Origin: an uncultured Clostridia bacterium
Lineage (GTDB): Bacteria > Bacillota > Clostridia > Oscillospirales > Oscillospiraceae
Length of the DNA: 64,000 nucleotides
Assembly: GCA_947173485.1 (NCBI GenBank)
Contig: CAMWFH010000002.1
Location: 62,001 to 126,000 of the forward strand
Direction of reading: 5' to 3'
Shown here piece after piece: positions 8,698 through 16,532 of this stretch; the stretch's first letter is position 1, and every line of letters begins with the position of its first letter. The position numbers and the translations under genes are program-made. The notes under the pieces are model-generated. The model ran no database searches and was not told the origin of the DNA. It saw nothing but the letters and a program-made list of their open reading frames with translations.

Positions 8698-9294
8698 ATG
8701 CTTTCAAGGACCGCGTTCGAGGAGTTGTCTTTTCCGTCATCTTTGGCAAGGAGCCTGCGAAAGATCAGGATGACGGGATTGGACGCCTGCATGGTGGATA
8801 AGATATTAAACGATCTGAATATGTATAATGAGATGCTGGCAGAGGAACGGATGCTGGAGATTTTGTCCGGGATAAGTTATCGGATCAAAAGCATCGATTC
8901 GGTGAAATGGAAGCTGGAACGGTATAAGGATACGGAGCGGGATCTGCGGTCCGTGCTGAACGACCTCCTTGGAATCAGGTTCATAGTAGAGGATTATGCC
9001 GCGATCGGCAAGTATGATTTTTTGAGGATGGTCGATCTGACAGCAGGAAAAGAAAGCGATGATGGCTATCGGGGGATACATCTGTATTTTCAAAAGGATA
9101 ACTATCACTACCAGATCGAGGTGCAGATCTGGTCTGCTCACGATGCCCTGTTCAACATTTGGGCCCATAAGCGGCTCTATAAGCTGGGGACGGGCCAGAT
9201 AGGGCGGACCATTAGGCAGGCATATGAGAAGGGCCTGCTCAAAGACGAGAAGGATCTTGATGAGGCATTTTATAGGCAAAGGGAGGGCCGATGA
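8698..9294 (+). CDS. single-domain RelA/SpoT synthetase-like protein
   Basis: A 198-residue protein with only a RelA_SpoT nucleotidyltransferase domain and no HD hydrolase, TGS or ACT domains. Motifs in order: YRIKS (61-65), NDLLGIR (88-94), GYRGIH with the base-stacking Tyr (123-128), EVQ (141-143) carrying the metal/hydroxyl glutamate, and a C-terminal His in NIWAH (153-157). The usual ExQIRT is EVQIWS here. The family transfers pyrophosphate to GDP/GTP, or in toxic members to ATP or tRNA ends; which applies cannot be decided. ATG 8698 is preceded by GAGGTGA. The gene is less GC-rich than its neighbours and points against the surrounding cluster, which suggests acquisition. An 80-residue partner follows one base later. 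Confidence 0.85.
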   Translation: MLSRTAFEELSFPSSLARSLRKIRMTGLDACMVDKILNDLNMYNEMLAEERMLEILSGISYRIKSIDSVKWKLERYKDTERDLRSVLNDLLGIRFIVEDYAAIGKYDFLRMVDLTAGKESDDGYRGIHLYFQKDNYHYQIEVQIWSAHDALFNIWAHKRLYKLGTGQIGRTIRQAYEKGLLKDEKDLDEAFYRQREGR

Positions 9295-9295
9295 G

Positions 9296-9538
9296 ATGAA
9301 CAACTATGGATATGTAGTCGTCAAGGTGCGGGATGAAGAGGGGTCGAAGCTGTATCAGATGAAGGACAGCAGAGAGCGGCAGGCCGTTCCCAACTCGCTG
9401 GGACTGCTGGCGGCCTCAAATGTACAGGTCGTGACCCTGTCGGACCCGGAGACCTACGGAGAGTATAAGCCATATAGCGTCGTTGACACCATCCAGGAGC
9501 TATACGCTTATGTGTTGGCGCTCGATCCCCAGCAGTAA
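9296..9538 (+). CDS. small protein downstream of RelA/SpoT-like gene (DUF6718-like)
   Basis: Eighty residues starting at ATG 9296, one base after the stop of the synthetase-like gene, with GGGAGGG upstream; the frame is open further upstream but only inside the previous gene. The pattern VQVVTLSDPETYGEYKPYS resembles small Firmicutes proteins I know as DUF6718 (tentative, from memory). It has no membrane segment. The position, cotranscribed with a possible toxic small alarmone synthetase, makes an antitoxin or modulator role conceivable, but nothing in the sequence proves it. A terminator follows at 9548-9576. Confidence 0.75.
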   Translation: MNNYGYVVVKVRDEEGSKLYQMKDSRERQAVPNSLGLLAASNVQVVTLSDPETYGEYKPYSVVDTIQELYAYVLALDPQQ

Positions 9539-9547
9539 CGCCCGATA

Positions 9548-9576
9548 GCGCCCGCCGTCCCGGCGGGTGCTTTTTT
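9548..9576 (+). terminator. rho-independent terminator after the RelA/SpoT-like pair
   Basis: Stem GCGCCCGCCG / CGGCGGGTGC with a 3-base loop, then TTTTTT. It overlaps the stop region of the convergent VWA gene by two bases. Confidence 0.85.
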
Positions 9577-10684
9577 ACTGCATGATCGCGCCGATATAGT
9601 CCCCCAGGCGCTCCGGGGTCATGGCCCCCACGAAGGCCCCCATGCCCGCCAGCTTGGCGGCCACGGTCTGGTTGTGGATGGGCTCGGCCCGCCGGTCTAA
9701 GGCGGTGAGGGCGGTCAGCTTCGCGCCGCTCTCCAGGATCTCTCCGCAGACCCTGTAGAGCCTGTCCAGCGGCCCACCCTCGCACAGGTCGGAGATCAGC
9801 AGGAGGATGGTCCGGTGGGGGTTGACGATCAGGGACTGGCAGTAGGTCAGGGCCTTGGCGATGTCCGTGCCGCCCCCCAGCTGGACGCTCATCAGGGTCT
9901 CCACCGGGTCGCCGGCCCGGTCGCTCAGGTCCACCACCTGGGTATCGAAGATCACCAGGCGGATATCGATCATGGGCATACGGGAGAAGATCCCGGCCAT
10001 GACGGCGCTGTGGATCACGGCATCGGCCATGGACCCGCTCTCGTCCACCGCCATCACGATCCGCCAGGTGTTGAACCGCTTCACCCGTCCGCTGAAGTAG
10101 ATGCTCTCCAGGACCAGCTGCTGCCGCTCCCGGTCGTAGTGGCGCAGGTTGCGGCGGATGGTCTTTTGGATGTCCAGGTTCCGCATGGACCGGACCGGGC
10201 TGCTGGTGTCCCGCCGCAGACGGCCTAAAAAGGACCGCCGCAGGTCCATCTCCATTTTTTTCGTCAGCTCCGCCGCCACCTTGGCCGCCAGCCGCCGGGC
10301 CGCCTCCAAGACAGGGCCCTTCATCTGCCCCTTGAGGCTGAGGATGGTCTCCAGCAGCGCCTGGTCGGGCTCCATCTGGTCCAGCACCTGGGGGTCCGTC
10401 AGGATCTCCGAGAGCTGGTAGCGGTCCAGGGCGTGGCGCTGGAGGACCTGGACCGTCTCCTGGGGGAAGAGGGTGCGGACCTTCCGCAGCCACTGGGGGA
10501 CCGTCAGCTGGCTGGGCCCCGTGCCGCCCCGGTCGGAGCGCTGGTCGGCGCCGCCCTCCCGGCCATAGAGGAAGTCCAGCACCTGGTCCATCTCCATGGC
10601 CTGTCCCCCCTGGAGGGGCATGGACCCCTCCGCCGGCTGGCCCAGGACCAGCCGCCAGCGGTTCAATACGGCTCCTTCTGTCAT
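9575..10684 (-). CDS. VWA-domain protein (YehP-like), MoxR partner
   Basis: A 369-residue protein. The N-terminal half is helical; the C-terminal half is a von Willebrand A domain with an intact MIDAS site: DESGS (214-218), Thr in GGGTD (about 273) and Asp in ISDL (about 299). VWA proteins of this kind are the standard partners of MoxR AAA+ ATPases (RavA-ViaA, NorQ-NorD, CbbQ-CbbO), where the ATPase remodels a target that the VWA protein recruits. ATG 10684 has GAGGTGA upstream and overlaps a 19-codon ORF by ATGA. It is cotranscribed with the MoxR and DUF5682 genes. Confidence 0.9.
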   Translation of the reverse strand: MTEGAVLNRWRLVLGQPAEGSMPLQGGQAMEMDQVLDFLYGREGGADQRSDRGGTGPSQLTVPQWLRKVRTLFPQETVQVLQRHALDRYQLSEILTDPQVLDQMEPDQALLETILSLKGQMKGPVLEAARRLAAKVAAELTKKMEMDLRRSFLGRLRRDTSSPVRSMRNLDIQKTIRRNLRHYDRERQQLVLESIYFSGRVKRFNTWRIVMAVDESGSMADAVIHSAVMAGIFSRMPMIDIRLVIFDTQVVDLSDRAGDPVETLMSVQLGGGTDIAKALTYCQSLIVNPHRTILLLISDLCEGGPLDRLYRVCGEILESGAKLTALTALDRRAEPIHNQTVAAKLAGMGAFVGAMTPERLGDYIGAIMQ

Positions 10685-10740
10685 AGCGTTTCACCTCGAT
10701 CTGTCCGGTCCGCAGAAGGGACCTCAAAAATGCGTGTCAT
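10681..10740 (-). CDS. 19-codon coupling ORF between DUF5682 and VWA genes
   Basis: A short frame MTRIFEVPSADRTDRGETL. Its ATG overlaps the DUF5682 stop (ATGA at 10737-10740) and its own stop overlaps the VWA start (ATGA at 10681-10684). It bridges what would otherwise be a 52-base gap and could carry reinitiating ribosomes from one large gene to the next. There is no evidence that the peptide itself has a function; it may be chance. Confidence 0.35.
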   Translation of the reverse strand: MTRIFEVPSADRTDRGETL

Positions 10741-13055
10741 GCCCCCGCCCCCAGTCGCTTGGCGGCCCAGGCGTCCAGGGCCTCCCCATAGGCGTAGTCC
10801 AGGGACGCCGGACGCCGCAGCCGCTCCGGGGCGACGCCGTGGAGGGCCGCGGCCCGGGCGGCGATGCGGGAGATCTCCATAGGCGTGAAGTACCGGAAGG
10901 CCAGCCGCAGCTCCGGCAGCAGGGCGAGGAAGTCCTCCTCCTCCAAGCGGGCGAACAGCTCGTCCAGGGAGGGGAGGAACTGGTCGCTGACCAGCACCAG
11001 GTCCCTTGCCATGGAGAAGAGCCCCCGGAGGAAGGAGGCCGAGAGGAGCATCTTCTCCCGGGTGCCCCGGAGGTAGCCGCCGCAGGTCCGCTCGATCTCC
11101 TCCCGCCAGTCCGGGTCCGCCCCGTAGAGCAGGCCCAGGATGCCCCCGTGGAGGCCGGGGTGGAGGTCCGGGGCGGCCAGGAGCCGTTCCAGGACCGACA
11201 GCAGCCCCGCCCGCCGGTGGGCGAAGGACGCCTTGGCGGAGAGCTGGTAGAGCAGGGAGAGGAGGGAGAGGCAGGGGGCGAGCTGCTCGTCCTGGATGGC
11301 GGCCATGGACGGCAGCAGGGTCAGCACCCGGCCGAAGCACTGGTCTAAGAGGCCGACGTAGTCGTAGGTATCCGGCTGGCGGTAGAGCCGGCCCATCTCC
11401 AGCAGGGTGTTCAGGTGGCCGCAGGCCTTGGCTAGGGAGAAGAAGTCCCCATCGTTGACCAGCAGCTCCCGCAGGTGGCCGTGAAGGGTCCCGGCGGGGT
11501 CGTCCAGGCCCATCAAAAAGCCCTGGACCAGCAGCCCGGCCCCCTCCCCCGCCAGGGAGGTCTGGGTCATCCGGTGCTCCAGCAGGTAGGCGCAGGCCTC
11601 CTCCACCGTCCCGCCGGACACCGACTGGTCCACCAGCGCCGCCATCACGCCGCCGCTCCAGCGCCAGTCCCAGATCTCCCGGATCAGGCTCTGGTTCTTC
11701 TGGCCCACCAGGTCGGGGCCCTTGCTGAGCTTGGCGAAGCGGCAGTCCAAAAAGACGGTCCGGTGGAAGAACCGGCTCGTGGCCCGGTGCTTGGGGGAGG
11801 AGAAGATCTGGAGGGTGGACTGCTGCTGCTGGGAGGTCTGCAAACGCAGGCCCAGCTTGGCGCACTGGTTTTGGAAATCCACCGCCAGGGGCGGGATCAG
11901 GGCGTCGTCCGGCAGAGCGCCCACCTGGTCGCCGGTGGTCAGCTGCCGCAGGATATCCAGAGGGAGGCACAGCAGCCCGATCTCCCCCTTGACGAAGGCG
12001 CTGCGCACCCCGTCCTGCAATTCATACAGGCCCGGCTGGACCTTCCCCCGCAGGGCCGCCAGCCCCCGGGCCATGTCCAAAGCGCAGGTCTCGTCCGCCA
12101 CGGACAGCGCCTCCCCCTGGTGGCGCAGGCGGCGTCCGGCGGCGGCGATCAGCTCCAGGACGCTGTCGCCGTAGGCGTCCTGGGGGGCCTCCCCGTGGAG
12201 ATGCTCCCAGACCCGCTGGTAGAACCCCGGCGAGGGCATCCCGCTGGCGTAGCCCTGGAGGGCGTCCGCAGCCTCCATAGAGTAGACCATAGGGTAGACC
12301 TGCTCCTGGAGGGCGCTTTTGGGGGGCGCGGCCTCCATCGTGGGATGGCGCAGGCCCTCCACATGGAAGCCGCCGGTGACCACCAGCACCCGGCCGTAGG
12401 TCCGCCGGGCCGCCTCGATGGCCTGGGCCATATGGGCCTCCCGGGCCAGGGAGCCGTCCGCCAAGAGGGCGGCGGGGGGCGTGGTCTCCCGGGCCAGGGC
12501 ACAGTAGGTGTAGAGCAGGGACACGAAGGCCGGCGTCTCCATGGCGAGACCGTTGACCTCGAAGTATGTCTCCCAGAACTCGTCGAAAGTCCTGGCCCCG
12601 GTCTTTTCCCGCAGACGCTCTAAAAAGTCCTTATGGCTGAAGTGGGCCTCGTCCTGGTAGATGCTCCGCTCCTCCCGCCGTTCCTGGGCGCGGGAGAGGA
12701 GGATCTGGCTGTAGGGCAGGTCTATAAGGCGGGCCTCCACGCCGGCCTTGGCCGCCCAGCGTAGGGCGGTGAGCTCCGGGGAGCAGTCCAGGAAGGGGTA
12801 GTAGCACTTATAGGTCTCCCCCGGTTCCCCCAGGTCCCCCTTGTCGTCCCGGAGGGCGCAGTAGAAGGCCAGGGGCGTTTTGGCCGACGGGTGGGTCAAA
12901 AGGGGCAGGAGGTGGCCGGCGTTCTCCGGTCCCTCGATCAGCACGCACTGGGGCCGGTAGGCCTCCAGGGCCCGCTCCAGGTGGTAGGCGCAGGCGGGGC
13001 TGTGGTGGCGGACAGGGAAGTAGAGGCAGTCCGCCGACAGGTCGTAGCGGGTCAT
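10737..13055 (-). CDS. DUF5682 family protein (YehM-like)
   Basis: A 772-residue protein. The first 250 residues have FPVRHHSPAC (13-22), VLIEGPENA (38-46), and later REAHMAQ and VVTGGFHVEG. These spaced His/Glu motifs are reminiscent of the TIKI/TraB/erythromycin-esterase-like fold, so a metal-dependent hydrolase-type N-terminal domain is possible (inference). The remaining 500 residues are helical with no motif I recognise. E. coli YehM has similar size and the same neighbours. The ATG overlaps the MoxR stop (ATGA), so the two are translationally coupled. Cytoplasmic; no signal peptide. Confidence 0.8.
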   Translation of the reverse strand: MTRYDLSADCLYFPVRHHSPACAYHLERALEAYRPQCVLIEGPENAGHLLPLLTHPSAKTPLAFYCALRDDKGDLGEPGETYKCYYPFLDCSPELTALRWAAKAGVEARLIDLPYSQILLSRAQERREERSIYQDEAHFSHKDFLERLREKTGARTFDEFWETYFEVNGLAMETPAFVSLLYTYCALARETTPPAALLADGSLAREAHMAQAIEAARRTYGRVLVVTGGFHVEGLRHPTMEAAPPKSALQEQVYPMVYSMEAADALQGYASGMPSPGFYQRVWEHLHGEAPQDAYGDSVLELIAAAGRRLRHQGEALSVADETCALDMARGLAALRGKVQPGLYELQDGVRSAFVKGEIGLLCLPLDILRQLTTGDQVGALPDDALIPPLAVDFQNQCAKLGLRLQTSQQQQSTLQIFSSPKHRATSRFFHRTVFLDCRFAKLSKGPDLVGQKNQSLIREIWDWRWSGGVMAALVDQSVSGGTVEEACAYLLEHRMTQTSLAGEGAGLLVQGFLMGLDDPAGTLHGHLRELLVNDGDFFSLAKACGHLNTLLEMGRLYRQPDTYDYVGLLDQCFGRVLTLLPSMAAIQDEQLAPCLSLLSLLYQLSAKASFAHRRAGLLSVLERLLAAPDLHPGLHGGILGLLYGADPDWREEIERTCGGYLRGTREKMLLSASFLRGLFSMARDLVLVSDQFLPSLDELFARLEEEDFLALLPELRLAFRYFTPMEISRIAARAAALHGVAPERLRRPASLDYAYGEALDAWAAKRLGAGA

Positions 13056-14164
13056 CGGATGGCGCTCCTGGCCTGGTAGTAGGCTTTCCAGATGCCCCCC
13101 AGCTTGTCCGCCTTGTCCCGGATGACGGTGGAGAAGTAGCCCCGCAGCTTCTCCACGTCCTCCCCGGCCTCCTGGCCCAGGGCCCCGGTGAGGTTGGCCG
13201 CCAGGGCGCGGATCTCCATGGCGCCGCCGCCGTAGTAGTAGGCGCCCATCATGGTCTGGTAGTAGACGGAGACGGCCTCAGCGGTGCTCATCACCGCCGA
13301 GGGCTTCTCGATGCGGTGGCCCATGGAGGACACCCCCTCCCGCAGCTCGTGGAAGGTGGTGGCCAGCAGCTCCGCCGCGCCGGCGTCGGGGGCCATCTCC
13401 ACGCCGGCGCTCCTGGCCATGGCGGCGGCCTCCCGGAGGATGATCTCCTTCTCCATCTGCACATTGCCCACCGGCCGGACGGTCTCGAAGTTGAACCGCC
13501 GCTTCAGGGCGCTGCTCATCTCGTTGACGCCCCGGTCCCGGGTGTTGGCAGTGCCGATCACATTGAAGCCGGCCTGGGCGAAGAGAAGGCCGTCCTCCCC
13601 CAGCTCCGGGACGTTCAGCACCTTGTCGCTCATGACGCTGATCAGGCTGTCCTGGATCTCGGCGGGGGTCCGGGTGATCTCCTCGAACCGGGTCAGGATG
13701 CCCTTTTCCATGCCCACATAGAGGGGGGCGGGGACCAGGGCGGACCGGGTGGGCCCCTGGGAGAGGAGGAGGGCGTAGTTCCAGCTGTATTTGATCATGT
13801 CCTCCGTGGTGCCGGCGGTGCCCTGGATGGTATTGGTGCTGACGCCGGAGATGGCGGCGGCCAAGAGCTCGGAGAGCATGGTCTTGGCGGTCCCCGGCTC
13901 CCCCACCAGCATCAGTCCCCGGCTGCCGGTGAGGGTGATGACGCACCGCTCTACCAGGGCGTCGTTGCCCAGGTATTTTTTGGCGACCTGGATGGTCCTG
14001 CCCTGGTACTGTAGTGGTTCGTCCCGGCCCAGGATGAAGTCCCGCACCGCCTTGGGGCTCAGCTTCCACCCCAGGGGCCTTCGCTCCTTCGTGTCCGCCG
14101 CGGCCAGCGCGGCCAGCTCCTCCTGGTAGCGTTCCTCCGCCCGGGGGCGTATCTGTCGTGTCAT
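13052..14164 (-). CDS. MoxR-family AAA+ ATPase (YehL-like)
   Basis: A 370-residue ATPase with Walker A GEPGTAKT (88-95). The Walker B region reads ILTRFEEITRTPAEIQDSL, EE in place of the usual DE; sensor 1 is in VIGTANTRDRG and an arginine-finger region in SALKRRFNFE. MoxR proteins form rings that remodel substrate proteins presented by VWA partners. It is the first gene of the minus-strand run: a promoter lies at 14256-14284 and the next gene overlaps by ATGA. The equivalent in E. coli is YehL (similar length and neighbours). Confidence 0.9.
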   Translation of the reverse strand: MTRQIRPRAEERYQEELAALAAADTKERRPLGWKLSPKAVRDFILGRDEPLQYQGRTIQVAKKYLGNDALVERCVITLTGSRGLMLVGEPGTAKTMLSELLAAAISGVSTNTIQGTAGTTEDMIKYSWNYALLLSQGPTRSALVPAPLYVGMEKGILTRFEEITRTPAEIQDSLISVMSDKVLNVPELGEDGLLFAQAGFNVIGTANTRDRGVNEMSSALKRRFNFETVRPVGNVQMEKEIILREAAAMARSAGVEMAPDAGAAELLATTFHELREGVSSMGHRIEKPSAVMSTAEAVSVYYQTMMGAYYYGGGAMEIRALAANLTGALGQEAGEDVEKLRGYFSTVIRDKADKLGGIWKAYYQARSAIR

Positions 14165-14255
14165 CGGTCATGGCTCCTCTCTGTTCGTGTTTTCACGCGA
14201 ATCCCGCGCTCCGGCCGGAGGGCGGATGGGCGTGTTCGATGAGCTTGATAAGCTG

Positions 14256-14284
14256 AGTATACTCTGTTTTGCGGGATGGGGCAA
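14256..14284 (-). promoter_or_regulatory. candidate promoter of the MoxR-VWA operon
   Basis: Reading the minus strand: TTGCCC (14284-14279), 17-base spacer, TATACT (14261-14256), about 90 bases before the MoxR ATG. The -10 is strong, the -35 is 4/6. Confidence 0.55.
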
Positions 14285-14291
14285 GAGCAGA

Positions 14292-14326
14292 AACGGGAGC
14301 GCCGTGTTTTTTGCGGCGCTCCCGTT
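14292..14326 (-). terminator. terminator of the RpiR regulator gene
   Basis: Thirteen-base perfect stem AACGGGAGCGCCG / CGGCGCTCCCGTT immediately after the regulator stop (14337). On the minus strand it is followed by a T-rich stretch (TTCTGCTCTT). It separates this gene from the MoxR operon promoter. Confidence 0.75.
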
Positions 14327-14336
14327 TGCTTGTCGA

Positions 14337-15206
14337 TCAGGTCTTTTCGTTCCAATGGACACGTTTGACATTGAGGATGTCAGACTGATTTTTCACCAGA
14401 TGCTCCGAGGAGCGCTGGAGCGCCAAAATAGAGTACAGGACCGACAGAGCGCTGATCTCACAGATGCGGGAGGCGATGAGGTCGCTGAACAGCTCACTGG
14501 TGAAGAGATTGGTGGTGATCTCCACCGTCAGATATTTGGACATGGGACTATTGGGCAGGCCGATGATGCCGATGGTAGGGATGCCTTGGGCGCTGGCTTT
14601 TTGCAGGTTCTCGATCATCCCCCGGGAGCGGGCGCTGTTGCAGATGCACAGGATCACATCCTGCCCGGTGAGCTGGTCGATGACCATCAGTTCAAAGAAA
14701 GGGTCGGAGACATACTCGCAGGGCAGAGAGAGCTTCAAAAAGACATCAAAGGCCGTCCGGGCGGTACTGCCGGACCCGCCCTCGCCCAGAATCAAGATCC
14801 TCCGAGCGTTGGCGATCAAGTCGGCGGCCTGGCTGATGGCTTCGTCCCGCAGGGTGGAGTCCAGTCCGTCGATGGCCTGCTTATTGAAGTTCAGCACCTT
14901 TTGCCGGATCACGGCAGGAGGATCGCCGGGATAGATGGACAGCAGGTCCTGCTCTGTGTTGGCCAGCTCACTGCGGGAAAGGTTCATCTTCATCTCAGAA
15001 AACCCTGAGAACCCTAGCTTCCGGCAGAACCGGACGATGGAGGCGGGGCTGGTCCCAGTGGCCTCCGCCAGCTCGCTGGCAGAGAGCTTGGGGATCGTGG
15101 CGGGAGAGGCTACGATATAGTCGGCAATGGCCTTTTCCACCTTAGACATGAACTCATAAGTAGATTTGATGCGGCTGATACAGAAAAGTGAATCTGTGTT
15201 GTACAT
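14337..15206 (-). CDS. MurR/RpiR-family transcriptional regulator
   Basis: A 289-residue protein: N-terminal helix-turn-helix (about 15-95, with the typical LSASELAEATGTSPASIVRF) and a C-terminal SIS sugar-phosphate binding domain (about 120-260, ILILGEGGSGSTA and the later STOP-type ICNSARSRG). RpiR regulators usually repress or activate a sugar-catabolism operon in response to a phosphorylated sugar. It is divergent from the dehydrogenase/aldolase/kinase operon (15473-27665) and probably controls it through the inverted repeats at 15316 and 15386. ATG 15206 has a GGGAGGG site 11 bases upstream, slightly far. Confidence 0.92.
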   Translation of the reverse strand: MYNTDSLFCISRIKSTYEFMSKVEKAIADYIVASPATIPKLSASELAEATGTSPASIVRFCRKLGFSGFSEMKMNLSRSELANTEQDLLSIYPGDPPAVIRQKVLNFNKQAIDGLDSTLRDEAISQAADLIANARRILILGEGGSGSTARTAFDVFLKLSLPCEYVSDPFFELMVIDQLTGQDVILCICNSARSRGMIENLQKASAQGIPTIGIIGLPNSPMSKYLTVEITTNLFTSELFSDLIASRICEISALSVLYSILALQRSSEHLVKNQSDILNVKRVHWNEKT

Positions 15207-15250
15207 ATCACTGTGTGCCCTCCCTTGGCTTGTATAAAAGTATCGACACT

Positions 15251-15280
15251 ACTATAACAAGTTCAAAGCGGGTTTGTCAA
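15251..15280 (-). promoter_or_regulatory. promoter of the RpiR regulator
   Basis: Minus strand TTGACA (15280-15275), 18-base spacer, TATAGT (15256-15251), giving a leader of about 40 bases to the ATG at 15206. Confidence 0.65.
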
Positions 15281-15315
15281 TTTTCAATAGCGAGTTTGGC
15301 CTTCGTCAGAATGTA

Positions 15316-15329
15316 TGAAAATTATTTCT
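15316..15329. promoter_or_regulatory. candidate RpiR operator, upstream copy
   Basis: Inverted repeat TGAAA-ATTA-TTTCT, one mismatch from the perfect downstream copy TGAAA-TAAA-TTTCA at 15386. It lies between the divergent promoters, 21 bases before the -35 of the catabolic operon. Confidence 0.5.
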
Positions 15330-15349
15330 AAAATTATAAATAATTACGA

Positions 15350-15378
15350 TTGACTATTTCACGCCGCACTGGTATAAT
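15350..15378 (+). promoter_or_regulatory. promoter of the RpiR-linked catabolic operon
   Basis: TTGACT (15350-15355), 17-base spacer, consensus TATAAT (15373-15378). The expected start near 15385 gives a leader of about 90 bases before the dehydrogenase ATG. Confidence 0.85.
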
Positions 15379-15385
15379 GCGGATA

Positions 15386-15399
15386 TGAAATAAATTTCA
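15386..15399. promoter_or_regulatory. candidate RpiR operator, perfect inverted repeat at the start site
   Basis: TGAAATAAATTTCA, a perfect 14-base palindrome-type repeat covering the expected transcription start. Its centre lies 70 bases from that of the upstream copy. A protein bound here would block initiation or escape. Confidence 0.6.
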
Positions 15400-15472
15400 G
15401 AATATTAAATGAAAACAGGTATGATTTTTATGCCGTACTGGGCAGACCGGTCTGGGCGGTGGGGAGGGCAAA

Positions 15473-16510
15473 ATGAAAGCAGTCGTGTTGCGAGGAGCGG
15501 GGCAGTTTGCCTGTGAGGAGATCTGTCCTCCGGTGATCGGACCAGGAGAACTGCTGCTCCAACTGGGGCGGGCCGCTATCTGCGGGACAGACCTGCGGAT
15601 TCTGGAAGGGAAAAAGACCAAGGATGTTCGGTATCCATCGGTCATTGGCCATGAGATCAGCGGGACAGTGTATCAGGTGGGCGAGGGCGTGAGCACCTTC
15701 CAGAAGGGAGACCGGGTGGCGGTGGCCAATGTGCTGCCCTGCGGGGACTGTCCCAGCTGCCTGGCTGGCCGGAGCAATGCCTGTCAGGCCCGGCTGGCCA
15801 TCGGATATCAGTACGATGGAGGGTTCGCGGAGTATGTGCGCATACCGGCTGCATTCCTGGAACATGGGAACGTGTTCCGTCTGCCGGAGACGGTGTCCTT
15901 CGAGACCGGCGCGCTGTTGGAGCCCCTGGCATGTTGCCTGCGGGGACAGAGGAATGCCGGTGTCTCTTTCTTGGATACGGTGTTGATCGTAGGGGCGGGG
16001 CCGATCGGTCTGATGCACCTCCAGCTGTCCCTGGCGGCGGGGGCACGGTGTGTGATCGTCAGTGAGATCAATGGGATGCGCCGGGAGAAGGCGCAGACGC
16101 TAGGGGCACATATGGTGATCGACCCGGAGCGGGAGGACCTGACGGAGCGGGTGCGGGAGGCTACCGGCGGTGCCGGTGTGGACCGGATGATCCTGGCGAT
16201 CGGTGCGCCAGCAATCGTGAACGGACTGCTGGGCATCGTGCGCAAAGGAGGGACCGCTTGTTTGTTTGCTGGCTTTGCTGGCAAGGGGACCTGTTCCATC
16301 GATGCCAATATCATCCACTATAATGAGATCCATGTCTGCGGTTCCACGGCCTACACCCGGCAGGACTACCGGGATGCCGCCGCCCTGGCAATCGGAGGGA
16401 AGATCGACCTGGAGAGCCTTGCGACCCACTGCTTCCCGTTGGAGCAGTTCCAGGAGGCATATGAGACCTGCCGGTCCGGGGCGGGGCTGAAGATCATGAT
16501 ACGGCGTTAG
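15473..16510 (+). CDS. zinc-dependent alcohol/polyol dehydrogenase
   Basis: A 345-residue medium-chain dehydrogenase. Catalytic zinc ligands Cys37 and His60-Glu61 (GHE) and the four structural-zinc cysteines 90, 93, 96 and 104 are all present; the NAD(P)-binding loop is VGAGPIGL. Sorbitol/threonine-dehydrogenase-like members oxidise a secondary alcohol of a polyol or sugar. It is the first gene of the operon, with GGGAGGG before the ATG, and was probably the step that feeds the kinase and aldolase. The substrate is unknown. Confidence 0.9.
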   Translation: MKAVVLRGAGQFACEEICPPVIGPGELLLQLGRAAICGTDLRILEGKKTKDVRYPSVIGHEISGTVYQVGEGVSTFQKGDRVAVANVLPCGDCPSCLAGRSNACQARLAIGYQYDGGFAEYVRIPAAFLEHGNVFRLPETVSFETGALLEPLACCLRGQRNAGVSFLDTVLIVGAGPIGLMHLQLSLAAGARCVIVSEINGMRREKAQTLGAHMVIDPEREDLTERVREATGGAGVDRMILAIGAPAIVNGLLGIVRKGGTACLFAGFAGKGTCSIDANIIHYNEIHVCGSTAYTRQDYRDAAALAIGGKIDLESLATHCFPLEQFQEAYETCRSGAGLKIMIRR

Positions 16511-16532
16511 CCGGCGGAGAGAGGAGAAACAT

